From contig JAZKJV010010627.1 of the NCBI GenBank assembly GCA_037367405.1, forward strand, positions 930,001 to 994,000: a stretch of DNA of 64,000 bases. Direction: 5' to 3'. Of the stretch, positions 1 through 12,484 are shown piece after piece. Source of the stretch: Ottelia alismoides (lineage: Eukaryota > Streptophyta > Magnoliopsida > Alismatales > Hydrocharitaceae). The notes under the pieces are model-generated. The model was given only the letters and a program-made list of their open reading frames with translations, made no database searches and was not told where the DNA came from. Each line of letters begins with the position of its first letter. Within the stretch, counting starts at the first letter, position 1. The translations under genes and the position numbers were made by a program.

Positions 1-1345
1 TCATTGAGTTGGCGTGAAAAATTGACAAAGAAGACATGTCAGAGTTTCTGACAAAAGGAGCTAGGGTCTGTGGGGGGAGGTGTTGATTAGGGGTTCAACA
101 CTCCTCACGCTCCCATTGGGCCACGTAAGACAAAATAGGACAAAACACAAATAAAAAAGTTATATAATTAGAAATAAAATAATAAATGATTTTATTTACA
201 AAAAATCTAAACATGGAAAATATTTATTATTTTCTACATTATTTTATGGTCATTTTTATTCATTTTTACAACCTTATTTAATATAGTTCATTATTATATA
301 TTATTACTTATAGGTATATATGCATGTACATTATAAACTTCTATTTTTATTTTTCAATATAATACCATATTTTATTATTTTATTATTTATAATATTATTT
401 AATACATATTTACATATTTCCATGGTATTTTATAATTGTTTTATGTATAATTAATTACATGCATCTATGTTATGGGTTTATTATACCTATGTATTTAAAT
501 GTATTAATTATTTTGGATGTGTTTTAAATGTTTTTTATTTGTATTTATATTCTTAATATGTACTATATATAATATATATATATATATAATAATTCAAAGT
601 ATAAGGATATTAAAAATGTAAAGAATAAAATAATTGGATATATTTTCAGATGCCCAAGTACAATAGTACACCAAAAATGCTGGCTTTTGTATCTTAGCTC
701 CAATTCCAATGAAACTGCCATCATTTGATAGATAAGTTAATTTTAAATATAATGGATGTGAGCTAGATCCAATTTGAGTTCATATAGAGAATATATTGAT
801 CAATGAAGTTCTTTTTATGGCTTTTTCAACTGAATATATCATGTGACATATGCACGATTTATTTTGGAAAATATTTTTCTTGTTTTCTACACATTATTAT
901 GTACAAGTTTAGTGTCGATAACTTTATTATTTGAGGTGTGTATATTAATAAATAAAATAGTGTAAGTTTGGCTATTTACACAATATATTGCACTTAAAAG
1001 AATTAGGGCATTTTTTACAGTATTTTACCCAATCTCCATCCACTTTATTCCTTGTTGACCTAGTCAATATTTGACTTGATCTCGGGGTTTAGGGTTAGTT
1101 TGTATCTTTGATACTCTCTTCTTTTTCTTTTTATTTTTGTATTCTTTAATTTTTGGTTTAAATACATGTATTTACATAATAATTACATATTAATGTTAGA
1201 TGTTAATTCATGCATGTTACAGATATTTACAGGTATTTTACTAGGGATTTAAAGCCAAAATGGAAGAATAAAGGTGAATGATTGGCTATTCATCAGAAAC
1301 ATAGCTTTATTTTCAGCTTTAAAGTGATGAATCATAGATTCATCA
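1..1345 (-). mobile_element. LTR fragment, copy E (Athila-like, truncated by window edge)
   Basis: This AT-rich stretch aligns by eye, in the same order, with the last 1.3 kb of the element B 3' LTR (about 7180-8456). Shared blocks are the opposed TTGA/TCAAC boxes and CCACGT near 85-125, the 'ctcggggttt' block near 1081, the 'aaagccaaaat...agaataaaggtga' block near 1250, and a terminal ATTCATCA at 1338-1345, which is the reverse complement of the TGATGAAT LTR start. About 50 extra bases sit between 'aaaggtga' and the end. Copia integrase homology starts within 10 bases of the LTR end, so this LTR appears to have inserted into, and separated, the copia element to its right. Whether it is a solo LTR or part of a full element lies outside the window. 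Confidence 0.75.
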
Positions 1346-1351
1346 ACTCAT

Positions 1352-1744
1352 CATCTCAATATAGAAGCAGAGAGATGCAATAGAACCATGTTAGACATGG
1401 TGAGATCAATGATGAGTAAAGCAAAATTACCACTTAGATCCCTAGGACATTTAGTGGAGACTGTAACTTATATCCTAAACAAGATTCCATCTAAATATGT
1501 ACCTAAAACCCCTCATGAGCTTTGGCATAGCACCAAGCCGAGTGTACAACACTTGAGGATTTTGGGTTGTTTAGTCCATGCTAAAAACATGGATGCATGC
1601 CAGTTGGAACCTCGCACTTATGAGTACTGCTTCGTTGGATACATAAAGAATGATATAGGATACCAACTTTATGATCTTGAACTCAAAAGGTATTCATTTC
1701 TAGAGATGTCAGATTTCTGGATGATCAATTCCTTAAAAGTCTAG
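1352..1744 (+). pseudogene. copia integrase, C-terminal part of catalytic core
   Basis: The frame reads AERCNRTMLDMVRSMM and then LNKIPSKYVPKTPHELW and LRILGCLVHA. These match the copia integrase region that follows the NG(V/A)ERRNR motif and runs into the GKG/'GYxxxxxGY' C-terminal segment (here FVGYIKNDIGYQLYD). The Glu of AERCN at about 1370 corresponds to the last residue of the catalytic D,D-35-E triad; both Asp residues would lie upstream and are lost to the LTR E junction. The open frame runs 118 codons from the Met at 1388 and stops at 1744. Joining DNA should be one step of the retrotransposon life cycle, but this fragment cannot be active. Confidence 0.88.
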
Positions 1745-1951
1745 AAAGTAATGAAGTTAAGGAACTAATCATATCTAGAGAGATCGATGAAGTTCCTACA
1801 CCTGAAACCAAAGAGATAACTGAAATGACATAACTATATCTCTTAGAAAGAATTCAAGCATTGTAAGACAACCTGAAGGTACATATTCCATGTATCGGAG
1901 GAGTTTGGTGATGATCCAACTTCATTCGATGATTCTTTAAGTGATCGTGAC

Positions 1952-2710
1952 ATGGATAGTTGGACGTTAGCAATAAAGTCTGAAGTAGACTTCATGCATA
2001 AGAATGGTGTATGGACCCTCCAAGATCCACATAAATGGGTCAAATCCATTGGGTGGAAATGGATCTTAAAGAGAAAGAAGGGACCTTATGGGAAGGTAGA
2101 GGCCTTCAAAGCATGACCCGTAGCCAATGGATACATATAGAGAGAAGGCATCAATTACGTTGAGACGTTCTGTCTCGTGTCCATCCTAAAGTCCATCAAG
2201 GCATTAATTTCTATAGTTGCACACCTTGACTATGATAGATGGAATATAGATGTCAAATTAGCATCCCTTAATGGATATCTCAAGGAGGATATTTTTATGG
2301 AGCAGCCCCAAGGCTTCATAGTTGGTAAAGGTAAAGTGTGCAAGCTAAAGAAGTCCATCTATGGGCTCAAACATGCTTCTTATAGTAGGAACATCTGATT
2401 CGATGAATCATAAAGAGTTGTGGTTTTTAGTAGAATTCATATGAGCCATATGTATAGAAGAAGCTTATTGGGAGTGTCATCGTATTCATCGTACTTTATG
2501 TAGATGAAATCCTTATCATTGGAAATGATGCATGGATGATTACTAGTGTTAAGATTTGGTTGTCCCATACCTTTGAGATGAAAGATCTCGGATAAGCCTC
2601 TTATATCTTGGGTCAAAAGCTATTTAGTAATAGATAAAAGAGGGCATTGAGACTATCACAACAAAGATATATCAAAAATATCTTGGAAATATTAAATATG
2701 AATAATTCCA
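1952..2710 (+). pseudogene. copia reverse transcriptase
   Basis: Recognisable pieces are WTLAIKSEVDFMHKNGVW, WKWILKRKKGPYGKVEAFKA, the DVK-ASLNGYLKEDIFMEQP block (copia consensus DVKTAFLNG) and KKSIYGLKHA (consensus KSLYGLKQAPR). The first part is in one frame with stops near 2115 and 2138; an open run of 73 codons lies at 2177-2398. A frameshift follows, and the catalytic box, normally YVDD, reads YVDE at 2497-2508 (GAT GAA). The second active-site Asp is therefore replaced. Later parts contain further stops. The enzyme would have copied element RNA into DNA; this copy is dead. Confidence 0.9.
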
Positions 2711-2799
2711 ACAAAGGCTTCCTTCCCTTAAGACATGGTATTCACCTATCTAAAGGGATGGCTCCTCAAATGGTTGAGAAAATAAAAGCCATTGCTTGA

Positions 2800-3460
2800 T
2801 GCCCTTATGCATCAGTTGTAGGAAGCTTGATGTATGTCGCGATTTGTACAAGACCAGACATCTGACATGTAGTGAGAGTGGCAAGTCGTTACCAATCCCT
2901 CTATGGAGAGAAACACTGGATTGTAGTGAAGAGCATCTTCAAGTGTCTAAGAAGAACTCAAGACTACGTCTTGGTTTATGGAGATAATGATGTCCAACTG
3001 ATCTATGAGTCTTAGGGTACACAGATTCAGACTTCCAATTAAATGTGGATGATATGAAATCAACTCAAGGTTTTTATTCTTGTTTAACGGTGGTACTATA
3101 AGCTGGATAAGCAAGAAGCAAGACACAATGGTTGACTCAATGACTGAAGTATAATTCATGACCGCATCAAAAATTGCTAAAGAGTCTATGTGGTTATACA
3201 AGTTCATCCTAGAACTTGGAATAGTTTACTCATCGAAATATCACATTCTATTGCTTTGCAATAACACAGGTACCATACCGCAAGCGAAGCAACCCTGATG
3301 GCATCAAAGAAGCAAACACATGGCGAGGAAATATCGCATCATCTAAGAGATCTATAAGCGTGGTGGTATCATGATTACCAAGATTACCTCTACTGACAAC
3401 ATTGTTGATTTGCTAACCAAGTTGTTGACTTAGAAGGTCTTCAACCATTACGTAATAAAT
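2800..3460 (+). pseudogene. copia RNase H
   Basis: The frame reads YASVVGSLMYVAICTRPDI, then ASRYQSLYGEKHW, FKCLRRTQDYVLVYG, GYTDSDFQ and KSTQGFYSCL. This is the standard copia RT-connection/RNase H series (consensus YxxxVGSLMY, TRPDI, GYxDSDxA, KSTSGY). TGA after TRPDI (about 2857) and TAG before GYTDSD (about 3013) interrupt it. The final LTK...KVFNHYVINMGLRVVHE block near 3414-3480 is the usual copia pol C-terminus just before the polypurine tract. Confidence 0.88.
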
Positions 3461-3497
3461 ATGGGGTTAAGAGTTGTACATGAATGACTCTAAGGGC

Positions 3498-3746
3498 TAG
3501 TGGGAGACAGTTGGACTTCTAAGCACATGGAGACCTAGTAATGTAATAAAAGATATTACTTTATCATGTCCATCAGAAATGAATGTTTGTGAATGCATTT
3601 AATATTAAGGTCCCTTTGTACAATTAGGGTTATGTACCATGGACATATTGAGTACCATACAGTTGGGAGGAGACAACTAACTTTGTCATTAAATATTCAA
3701 TAAAGATCTTCAGTTTGAGAAATGCATGACAAACTTTTCCAAAGAC
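3498..3746. repeat. copia polypurine tract and start of 3' LTR (truncated)
   Basis: A purine-rich AGTGGGAGA at 3499-3507 follows the pol C-terminus. It is the usual copia polypurine tract placed before a TGTTGGAC-like LTR start; here the sequence reads 'cagttggacttct' at 3508-3520. About 235 bases of probable LTR follow before the sequence changes character near 3747. No LTR end or target duplication can be seen. Confidence 0.55.
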
Positions 3747-4580
3747 TAGGGATGTTAATCCGGTTGTATTCGTTGGGTACCCGACCCGAACCACCTCCAT
3801 TGAATGACTTGAAACCCATCCTATTTAATTTTAGATGTGTTTAGGTATGAAACTTACTAATGCGGGTACATCTACATGCATATATACATGTACGTAATAC
3901 ACCCATATATACCCGTGCACATATACATATACATATATATACATATACACATACACATACACATACATGTATGTGTACATGTGTAAGTATCTATGTGTTT
4001 CACGTTATTTAAGCTAGTCAAACCTAACCCATATCTAATCGTTTTCAACTCATGTATACAAGTCTCGCTATACTCCCTCATCATTCACTAATTCATATTC
4101 AACTTTCTTTACGAATATCTAATGTTCATATATTTTTAATCAAATAGAGACAAACTATCGAATTAACATGATATTCCTTGCACGTGTTGCATATATTTGA
4201 CGTTCTCACATGGACCTCATATATTATGTATTATCCATGAACTAAATGTCAACATGATGTGCATCTTCAATATTTCCATTTAATATAGATTTCTGACATC
4301 CTCAAATAACTCATACCTTTAATTAGGTTATAACTGACTCTATATTGGATGTGTATGTGAAGTTTCCATATAACTTACCTATCTTATCTTATTGTGACAA
4401 ATTATTATATGAATGGTTAGCTAAGGATTTGGTTTTATATTAGATGTGTGGATACCCAGTAGGTACATGGATTCTCGATGTGAATATGGGTATCCACTTA
4501 CAACAACATGTTTAATCAGTGGGTGGGTTTGGATAGTGATATTATAAATTGGTATGGGTTTGGGAATACTAATACCCGAC
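3747..4580. other. unidentified segment, possible truncated hAT-like non-autonomous element
   Basis: The segment opens with TAGGGATGTTAATCCGG and then GGGTACCCGACCCGAAC. This style of terminus, with nearby (G)GGTACCC repeats, is common in plant hAT-type non-autonomous elements. GGGTATCC and AATACCCGAC recur near 4488 and 4571. No matching right terminus is present: the element B 3' LTR begins at 4581, so the right end could have been displaced. No coding region was recognised. Identification is weak. Confidence 0.3.
3893..3985. repeat. AT/AC-rich microsatellite
   Basis: Alternating purine-pyrimidine sequence of 'acatat' and 'acacat' units, including a run of (acatac)n around 3930-3968. Short reading frames across it are composition artefacts. 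Confidence 0.8.
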
Positions 4581-7500
4581 TATTGAAGAGTTGTTCAGAG
4601 GATCCTAACATCCAATCTTGGAGGATCTTTGGTGCCCGACAAGTCGAGTCCAGCAAACGCAGTGTTGATCACTCTCTCAATGCTCGGATCGTGGACAACC
4701 AACTCAAACAAACAATCAATCCACAATAATATTAAATTAAATAAATTGTCGGGGCCGAAATTTATTATACATGCAAATAATATGTATAGTAAATAAGTGT
4801 AGGGGTTGAATCATTAAGAGCTACGGGGATAGGTTAGTTATTGTCTACAAAGAAACAAAAAATGTTTTTGTGTATTTTGGGTTTTTTTATTTTTGTGAAT
4901 TTTTAATTATATTTATTTTTATGTATTTTTAATTTTATGTTTTAATGTTTATAATTTTATAATTTTTGTTTTTTATATTTTTCCGATTTTTAATTTCTTT
5001 TTATTTTTTAATATGTAATAAGGATATATATCTATGTATGTGTAATATAAGTAATATATGCATAATATATATTCAATAAATACACATAGAAACAGTCCTT
5101 TTATTTTTTAAAAGGAATTTTTAAAATGTTTATAAGTATTTATAATAATTATTATATTAATAAGTATATAAGTAATAATATGTATAGGTAATTTAGGTTT
5201 TTATATTTATAATTCTAACTAATATATCCAAAAAAATATAAAATAAAATGTTATGTCTTTTTTATATTTTCGTTGTTTTTTGGAATTTTTTGGTATTTCT
5301 TGCTAATTTTTAGGTATTTTTAAAATCAAAAATACTCTAAAACAAGGAAATAATAAATAAGCCAAATTGTTTTGAGATTTATAAATAGATAATAAGCTCA
5401 AAATTTCCCAAAACTAATTTTCATATATAGTATGTAATATAAATAAAAATATACATAAGAAAGCTATTTTTTGATTTATATAGTTTTTTCTAATTATTTT
5501 AGGGATAGGAGGGTTTTTCAATTTTTAAGTTCTTCTTTTTATATTTTTTGTTATTTTTGGTATGTATATATATTATATAGTTATATATTACATATTTTTA
5601 TTTGTAATGTTTAAATAAGTTTTTTATATTTTTGTAGTTAGACATGGATTAAATAGCTCTTTTTTTGTTTTTCATAAATAATAAATGCAATGAAATGACA
5701 AATAAAAATCATGGCATGATAGCGGCGTTTAAAGCGCATGTAATTTTTCCATAATTTTCCATGTATATGACCTATTTAATAAAAATTAAAAGACTTAGAA
5801 TTAATTATATAGTTCTAGTAGGGGTGTATTTGTAATAATAATATAGTATGAGGGTGTTCATGCAAAATACCTGAAAAGTTTTAAGCAATATTACAAATCT
5901 TTACACTATAATGAATAAAAGAACTAGGAGGGGGTCAGTGCAATTTTCTAACTCACGTGGTGGACCACGTGAGCTGACCTGACACTAGACCTAAGTACAA
6001 TATTCGATAAAGATAGGGGCCTAGATGCAATTTTTACAAAAAAATTGAATTTTTTAAAATATTTACAAGACTAATTACAAAATTACAAAAAGGACAGGGG
6101 CTACTTAATAAATTACCCCTCAATATGTGTGTTACCAGAGTGCTCTGGATCTTCCACATGGCACGATGGACAATGGATGTTGTGTACCGCTTTGTTGAGA
6201 ATGAATGGCCCAGATTAGTTTTGTGTCGAGGGCTTGATCGGATGGCTATGGCGCGACCTGGATGAACACATGAAGAACTCACCTCCTACGAGCTTCGAGC
6301 AACGATTCCTCCTTGTTTTGACCTCCTCCTTTGTGGTTGAGGGGCTTCCTAGCCTCCTGGAAGTGATGTGCGTATGCAAGAACCCTCAAGGATGTCCGAG
6401 GCTCATCGGAGGAGCCCTGGAGCTCAGGTCCCCTGGAGCCATTGCATCGGGATGGTGCTCCAGGTGGTCATTTCGAGCATGGATCTGCACCAAAAGAATG
6501 AGGGGGCGAGGGCTATCTCCTCGTCCCTCTATTGAAGCTGAAGAAGCAAGGGGAGATGAAGTGATGGGACTCTAGCAAAGATGGTAGAAGTAGAGTCTGA
6601 CGACTCAAATCTGTGTGGGATTCGAGGTGAAACAAAGGGCTTTAGTGGAGCAATGAAGAGGAAAGGAAATGAGGCAAAATTGGGAATTGAAAATGGTGAG
6701 TTCACGATAGATTTTGGGTCGGAGCTTAAGGCTCTGATGATTTTGATTCCTAAAATTACCCTAACCTACATGCTAACTAATCAAATCAAAGACTAAATTA
6801 GACTAAGGAAATAAAATGCAAGCAAAACAAAGTTACCAAGTAGCTTGACAATCACTGGAGCTCATAGTAGAAGAGGCGTTGCCGGCGGTGGTCTGGCAGA
6901 ACCTGGATCGCCTTCCTCAGACCTTTTCCACGCCAACAAGGTGGATGGTCTTGATGTTGTCACCTACAAGATCGAATAAGAGGCTCCTTTTAGAGTTACG
7001 AATCAGAGAGATGGGTCAAAAATCAAAAGGGAGATGGAGGGGGATTTTTATAGATGTGGGTTCCAGCCAAAAAGATGAGGAGATGGCGGAAGGTGAGGCA
7101 TGATAGGTAAAAATATGAGTGTGGGGGATGTCAAGGATAATAGGGCTACAGAGTGGGGTTGGTCTTGAGGAAGATGGAGGATGGAGGTGGCGTGAAAAAT
7201 AGGGAGAAGAGGGGTAGGTGCGGCTCTAACAAGAGTGGGGGTGTTGGGAAGGATAGTTGACTCGCCCGTTCAACAATCCCCGGCACCTGGTTTGTTCACG
7301 TGGAGCAACCAGAAAAAAGATTGAAATAAATGTTTTATAAATTTGATAAAAAAAGAAAATGAATTTATTAAATTTAAAACAAGGAATATGTTTGTAATTT
7401 TATGTAGTATTTTTTGGGCATATTTCTTTATTTTTTCAATGCATTTTATTAGGTGCTATTATTTACGTGAATATATAGGTATTTATAACTATATTTAGCA

Positions 7501-8456
7501 TATTTTATTTTTAATTTGTATTTTATATTTTATTACTTTTTATACATAATTTATATATTTATAATTTTTTTATTTACATATTTAGGTTTTTTAGTGTATT
7601 TTTCTAAGTTTATTTATATACTTGAATAAATATGCATACATATTATATAGGTATATTATAAGTATGTTTTCCTATCTAGTAAAGTACATTATTTATTTCA
7701 ATGCATTTTAATTATTTTATTCTAATTTTATTATGTACATGTATTTTAAATAATATTTACACATTTATAAAAATATGAGAAAATGAAAAATATAAAGACT
7801 GAATATAATGAATATTTTATAAGGGTATATTGCATAATGAGGGCCCAAAAACCAACTTTTGTATTGAATGAAACCACCTTCATTAAATAGATAATAAAAT
7901 TTTACGAACAATAAGGTGAGCTTAATAAATTTTGAGTTTGTAGAGATAAAATACATGTCTGTAATTTTTTCTTTGCGACTTTTTATTTTGTGTGTCCCAC
8001 GCACACTGTGCATTGTTTTTTAGTGAAATAAATTTTGTATTTTTCTTTTTTTTTATGTACAAAATTCATTTTGAAAGTTTATTGATTTGAGGTGTAAAAA
8101 TAAGAAATAAAATAGGTCCCAAAAGGCATATTATTGTCAAATCAAGTTAGGGCTTTTGAGTGTATTTTCTATAGAATTGGCTTCCCTATCTCCCCCCACC
8201 TTTATTCCTTATCAACCAAGTCATCATGATGACTTGGTCTCGGGGGCTCTGAGTATCTTTGACACTTCATTTTTTCTTTTCATTCCTTTATTCTTTTGTT
8301 TTAGGATTAAATACAATATTATATACAATATTGTATATAGTATTAAATGTGTTTTATCGAGTGTTATTTTTCACAAATTAATGATATATACATACATTTA
8401 ACTACGGATTTAAGGCTAAAATAGAAGAATAAAGGTGATGAAATGGAGATTCATCA
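4581..8456 (-). repeat. Element B 3' LTR (about 3.88 kb)
   Basis: On the minus strand it starts TGATGAATCTCC at 8456 and ends near 4581 with ...CTCTTCAATA. The sister LTR end at 18491 reads CTCTTTAACA, so the TG...CA terminus has mutated here. It has two parts: AT-rich flanks, and a GC-richer block at about 6130-7320 that carries the TATA box and CACGTG palindrome. Several reading frames of 70-113 codons fall in the GC-rich block. They differ between LTR copies and are not conserved as proteins, so I do not call them genes. Confidence 0.85.
7045..7052 (-). promoter_or_regulatory. Probable TATA box of the element B 3' LTR
   Basis: TATAAAAA on the minus strand inside CATCTATAAAAATCC, at the edge of the GC-rich block. 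The same box is kept in the sister LTR at 43286-43293, which supports it as the element promoter. Its distance from the LTR start (about 1.4 kb) is plausible for so long a U3. Confidence 0.6.
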
Positions 8457-8471
8457 ACTCCTATACTTGCC
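8457..8471 (-). promoter_or_regulatory. Element B polypurine tract (degenerate)
   Basis: On the minus strand GGCAAGTATAGGAGT directly precedes the TGATGAATCT LTR start. Elements A and C have AAGTATAGGGGGA in the same place. The G run is broken by mutation in B. The tract primes plus-strand DNA synthesis. Confidence 0.75.
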
Positions 8472-11133
8472 TTTCCTAGTCCCTAGCAAACACTTATAAG
8501 TGCAAAAGAAATAAAGAAAAGAAAAAGAAAGAACTTGGAATAATTTTTTACTCTTGAACTTGTCTTATTTAAATCAAAGCTTGGAGCTCAGTTAAGACCA
8601 TTGGATTCTTGGTTTGTTGGGAACCTTATTAAGTTTTAAAAGTGTGACACAAAAACCCTTAGGTTCCTTATTCCTATTATCATGTTCAGTCCACAATCTG
8701 GTCAGAACCATCCTCTCAGTCGCATACTCTCGCAACCTTGAAATGATAGAACCATGTGTGTGAATTTGCTAGCTCTTCCCAGACAAACCACTGAACCATC
8801 AAAGAATCTGCCCTTCTCGTAACTCATCCTCATGGATATAGACATTTCCTTCTAAGGACAAGTGCTGCTAGTTTCACAACCGAGAAAGGGAGAAGTATAG
8901 AAGAATAGAAAAAGAAGTGGGAATGGACCAGTGTTGTCTCCATTCCTTTGTAAAGCACAGTCAGTGTAACCGAATCTTCACCAAAAAGTAAGATTTTTTA
9001 AGAAGCTCGATACTTTTTACATATTTTTTGGTGTAGGCTTGTTTTTTTGATTTTTCGTTGGCTTTACATTACTCTGCATTCTTGTTTGTACCTTGAAAGA
9101 TATAGAGTTTTTTGGTCTACCCATATTTTGGGGTCTTGGAAAAAGTTACGCCAGTAGACCATTCCTCATCCGAAGCATTATCTCAATCAAATCTACAGTC
9201 TTTAGATATCATGGCTATAATAAGAAGTGGGTTGGAGTACCGATTTCGAAAATCCCTGAGAATGGTTCCTGAGCCACCCTTAACGAAGCGGCCTAGCATC
9301 GTCCCAACTTAGACTCCAAGATCTTTCAACAATCCATCTAGGTTGAGCGGAGTATTAGGTGTGAGGCTTCTAATCAAGCCATTATCTCAAGAGTCTTATG
9401 AATGATATGAAGGGTTCTAGTTAGACACATTGAATCAACTCAAGAACATAGTCTCATGGAACCTAAAGAATTAAGTCAAGGTGACTTGAAGTATCCCAAT
9501 TTCAGTTCTCAATGGGTTCCTCTGAAATTAATTGTATTAAGGTCTATATCAGTTCCAATCTTCACATTTATTTTATAATTTTAGTTATCTTGATTATTCC
9601 GAAAAATGCAAATGCTATGTACAATGCAAGAAAATCTTTTTGTGAAGCAATTTTCTAATTTGAATATTTTATGAAATTTTGAAAAGTTTTGCAAATTCAT
9701 TTGAATTTTTATAAAATATTTTGTAATTTTTTCTGTGTTTTGAAAGTTTTGAAATTTTTAGGGATTTTTCATAAAAGGTTAGTGAAAGAATTATGTGTAG
9801 ATATTTACATGGGAGTGCAACAATATTTACAAGAATTGGCTTAAGAATTTACTCTAGGTATTTTTACTATTAAGTTAGTTGTTATTTACAAATTTTTATA
9901 CAATGATTATATATACACAAAATTGTGTTCAGGTCATTATCTTCATAGTTATGTACAAGTTCCAAAAAATAATTTGAAAATATTTTAACAAATATTTTTG
10001 AAAACATCATTTTTCAAAAAAAATTACAAATAACTTTTGCAAATATATATAAAATTTGAAAATCATTTTACAAAGATGTTTTCAAACAGTATGTATAGAT
10101 TTTTTCAAAATATTTTTACAACCATTTTCCAAGTCATTTGTAAATTGAATTTTCAAAAATTTTATTCAAATAAATGAAACGGATATTTGCAAAAGTTTGA
10201 AAATATTTCATAAAGGTTTGAAAATGTTTCACAAAAGTTTTTGAAATTGTTTCAAAAGATTTTCAAAAATATTTTCCAACCATTTTTCAAATTATTTTGC
10301 GAAACAATTTTAAATCGGTTTATTAATTAATATATACAAAGAGTTTTTGAAAATTTTATACATATTTAGAATGTGTTCTTTACACTTTATTGATTGTATA
10401 TTTCTATCCATATAGTATATTAGACATATTATTGAAAATACGCAAGTATGAGTTATGGATAAAGTATATATAATGTATATATGACCCCTATACTTAGATT
10501 GAGCTCTATCCTCATAGGTCAGAGAAAGACATAAGTCGTGCTATGTATAAAAAAGTCTATACTACAAAAACTAAATAAGGAATAAGAAGTCGGTTATCCC
10601 CCTATACTTAGGATCAATTAATCCTAAGTATATCAGACTATATATAAAATAGGGATGATCGAGGATCAAAATTTACAAAATCAACGAACTTGACTTGTCC
10701 CCCTATACTTATAGTATAATATCCCTAAGTATAGATACAGTATAAAAAATTAAGGGACAGGCGAGAGAATGAATATTGAATAACCTAGATGCACTCACCC
10801 CCATACTTAGGAAGAAGCATATCATAAGCATAGTACAGATGAATGGGTTGAGTGCAACACGGAAGAAGAATTAGAAGAATGAAAACGAAAAGAAGAAAAT
10901 AAGAAAATTAATCGAAGATATTTTGGAGAGCATTGTCCAGCTCCACTGAAGTTGTTGAAGCAGTGATCTCTTCAACAAGAATTACTTGTAGTAGAGTCGA
11001 CAACATCCAGGAATGTATCATGTTGTAAATATGGCTTTAGCAACTGATCGTTGACTGTGTAGGGTTGTACGTCTGCTGGCAATTTGGATATCAAAACTCT
11101 TCCATTGTCACACACAGTCCTGAATCTTTACGA
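8472..11133 (-). other. Element B 3' untranslated region (2.7 kb, no env-like gene)
   Basis: No reading frame of note lies between integrase and the LTR. Reading on the minus strand, three conserved blocks appear in the same order as in A and C: the hairpin array (10833-10485), an A/T-rich stretch of repeated TTTGAAA/TTTGCAAA words (about 10350-9600), and a mixed-sequence block (about 9560-8480) with CTACTGGC near 9156 and GTTTGCTAGGGACTAG beside the polypurine tract. Athila relatives often have an env-like frame here; none is visible. Confidence 0.75.
10484..10833 (-). repeat. Element B 3'UTR hairpin array (degenerate)
   Basis: Four copies of the CTATACTTAG / CTAAGTATAG pair occur at 10484-10550 (partner degenerate), 10598-10632, 10699-10734 and 10797-10833. 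On the element strand each 3' arm continues into a run of G, so it copies the polypurine-tract motif. The array matches those in A and C in spacing and flanks, although coding regions around it have decayed. Confidence 0.8.
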
Positions 11134-12000
11134 TCATATCCATTTGCTCTTTAATTTTCCTAGAAAAATATTCAATTTCGCGTATCCAGGTTCGAAGATC
11201 CTACTTTTGATATGCTTGTCGTGCCAGCATTTGACCTTTACTTTGCACATAAAGCCATTGTTGTACGTGTAATCTTTGAATTCCAGGAGTTTGTTCAGAT
11301 CCAGTTTCCTTTGCTGACCATCTTTTTGTGAGTTGAGGTTGTAGATATTAACTGTCCAAAGTGACTTGTGAATCAATTCCATGGGTAGGTGGCATGGCTT
11401 TCCATAGACAAGATGATAGGATGACATGCCAAAGGGAGATTTGTAGGCCATTTTGTATGCCCAGGGAACTGAGTCGAGAAGTTGTGAGTAGTTCTTTTTG
11501 TCCGACTTCACATGTTTCTGCAAGATCATCTTGATTTCTCTATTGGACAATTCTACCAAGCCATTTGACTGTGGATGATAAAGAGATGTGACACAGTGAT
11601 CTATGTCGTACTCCTTCGTTAATTTCTCATCCGCTTTAGTTATGAAATGGCTACCTCCAGCTGAAATTAAAATCTTCAGAATCTCAAAATGCAAGATGAT
11701 TTTATCTTTCAGGAATTTATAGATTATTTTGTTGTCTGTGGATCGAGCTGGAATGGCTTCCATCAATCGATTCACACAATCTACAGCAAACCAGATATAT
11801 TCAAAGCCCTGATTGTTAGGAAACAAACCCATAAAATCAATGTCCCATGCATCAGACACATCAGACATCTAGACAAATTTGAGTGGTATGGCGTCTTTAA
11901 TGCGAAGGGTTTTTCTCATTTTCTGATAATCGGTTATGGCTTTCACATATTCATCTTCATCCTTGAAGAGTGTAGGCCACGGAGGCCACCCTACAGTATC
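11134..12000 (-). pseudogene. Element B integrase, catalytic core and C-terminal part
   Basis: An open run of 244 codons (11868-11134) contains WDIDFMGLFP, ISAGGSHF, HPQSNGLVELSNREIK and VYGKPCHLPMELIHKSLW. The last block is the Athila-type segment, in which element A has the same YGKPCHL series. Of the catalytic D,D,E the first Asp (GIDF-type) and the Glu (LVELSN) are present, but the middle Asp is Ala (ISAGG instead of ISDGG), so it is inactive. The N-terminal HHCC finger region upstream (about 12000-11870) is present only in broken frames. A frameshift removes the extreme C-terminus. Confidence 0.9.
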
Positions 12001-12007
12001 TTCGTTG

Positions 12008-12484
12008 TCATTTTACTTCTAGAATGGTATCCACTAGATTTGAGCTTATGGCAGTGCTCAAGGATACTTGTGTACTCCTCTTGGGGAATGCACCAATGCC
12101 AAATACAATCTGCTCTTCCCTAAACAAGGATGGATCTTCCCATTGGTATAAATAAATATCAGACAAGAACTTTTCCTTATTTATTTTCATCCAATCTTGT
12201 GGAACTACCTCAGAGATGAGGTAGTTCACAATATCAACATACCATGGAAGAGACCCAATGCTGAGGATGGATTCATGAGGGAAGGTATATATCTTTGGTG
12301 CACTGTTCAGATGAGTATCTTGGCTTTTAATTCTGGATAGGTGATTTGCCACCACATTCTGAACTCCAGGCTTATCTCTGATTTCCAAGTAAAATTCATG
12401 TAGGAGAAGGATCAATTTGAGTAGATGTGATAGAATCCTTCTTCTGTTGTAAATGTCAGATGATAGGGTGGTTAATGAAAACAT
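12008..12484 (-). pseudogene. Element B RNase H end and RT-integrase connection
   Basis: The 158-codon frame reads LLLHEFYLEIRDKPGVQNVV, NHLSRI and SLPWYVDIVNYLIS, then a QWEDPSLFREEQ block. It is colinear with the [26 protein letters not shown] region of element A. It sits one frame away from the preceding RNase H run, so at least one indel separates them. Confidence 0.85.

Larger units (their letters stand above)
1346..3746 (+). mobile_element. Ty1/copia retrotransposon remnant
   Basis: The copia domain order is integrase C-terminal part, reverse transcriptase, RNase H, purine tract, start of 3' LTR. The placement of integrase before RT is diagnostic of Ty1/copia rather than Ty3/gypsy. The gag, protease and most of integrase are missing on the left, where LTR copy E abuts. 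Stops and frameshifts occur in every domain, so it is a fossil. It is the only copia material in the window. Confidence 0.9.

Noticed and set aside
1323..1345. TGATGAATC...GATTCATCA read as a plus-strand LTR start at 1323
   Set aside because: The hairpin is symmetric, but homology to element B LTR sequence lies on its left and copia integrase starts within 10 bases on its right, so the LTR reads minus and ends here.
4576..4580. CCGAC as left target duplication of element B
   Set aside because: The outer right end of element B is beyond the window, so it cannot be tested. Bases after 62171 belong to the LTR of D.
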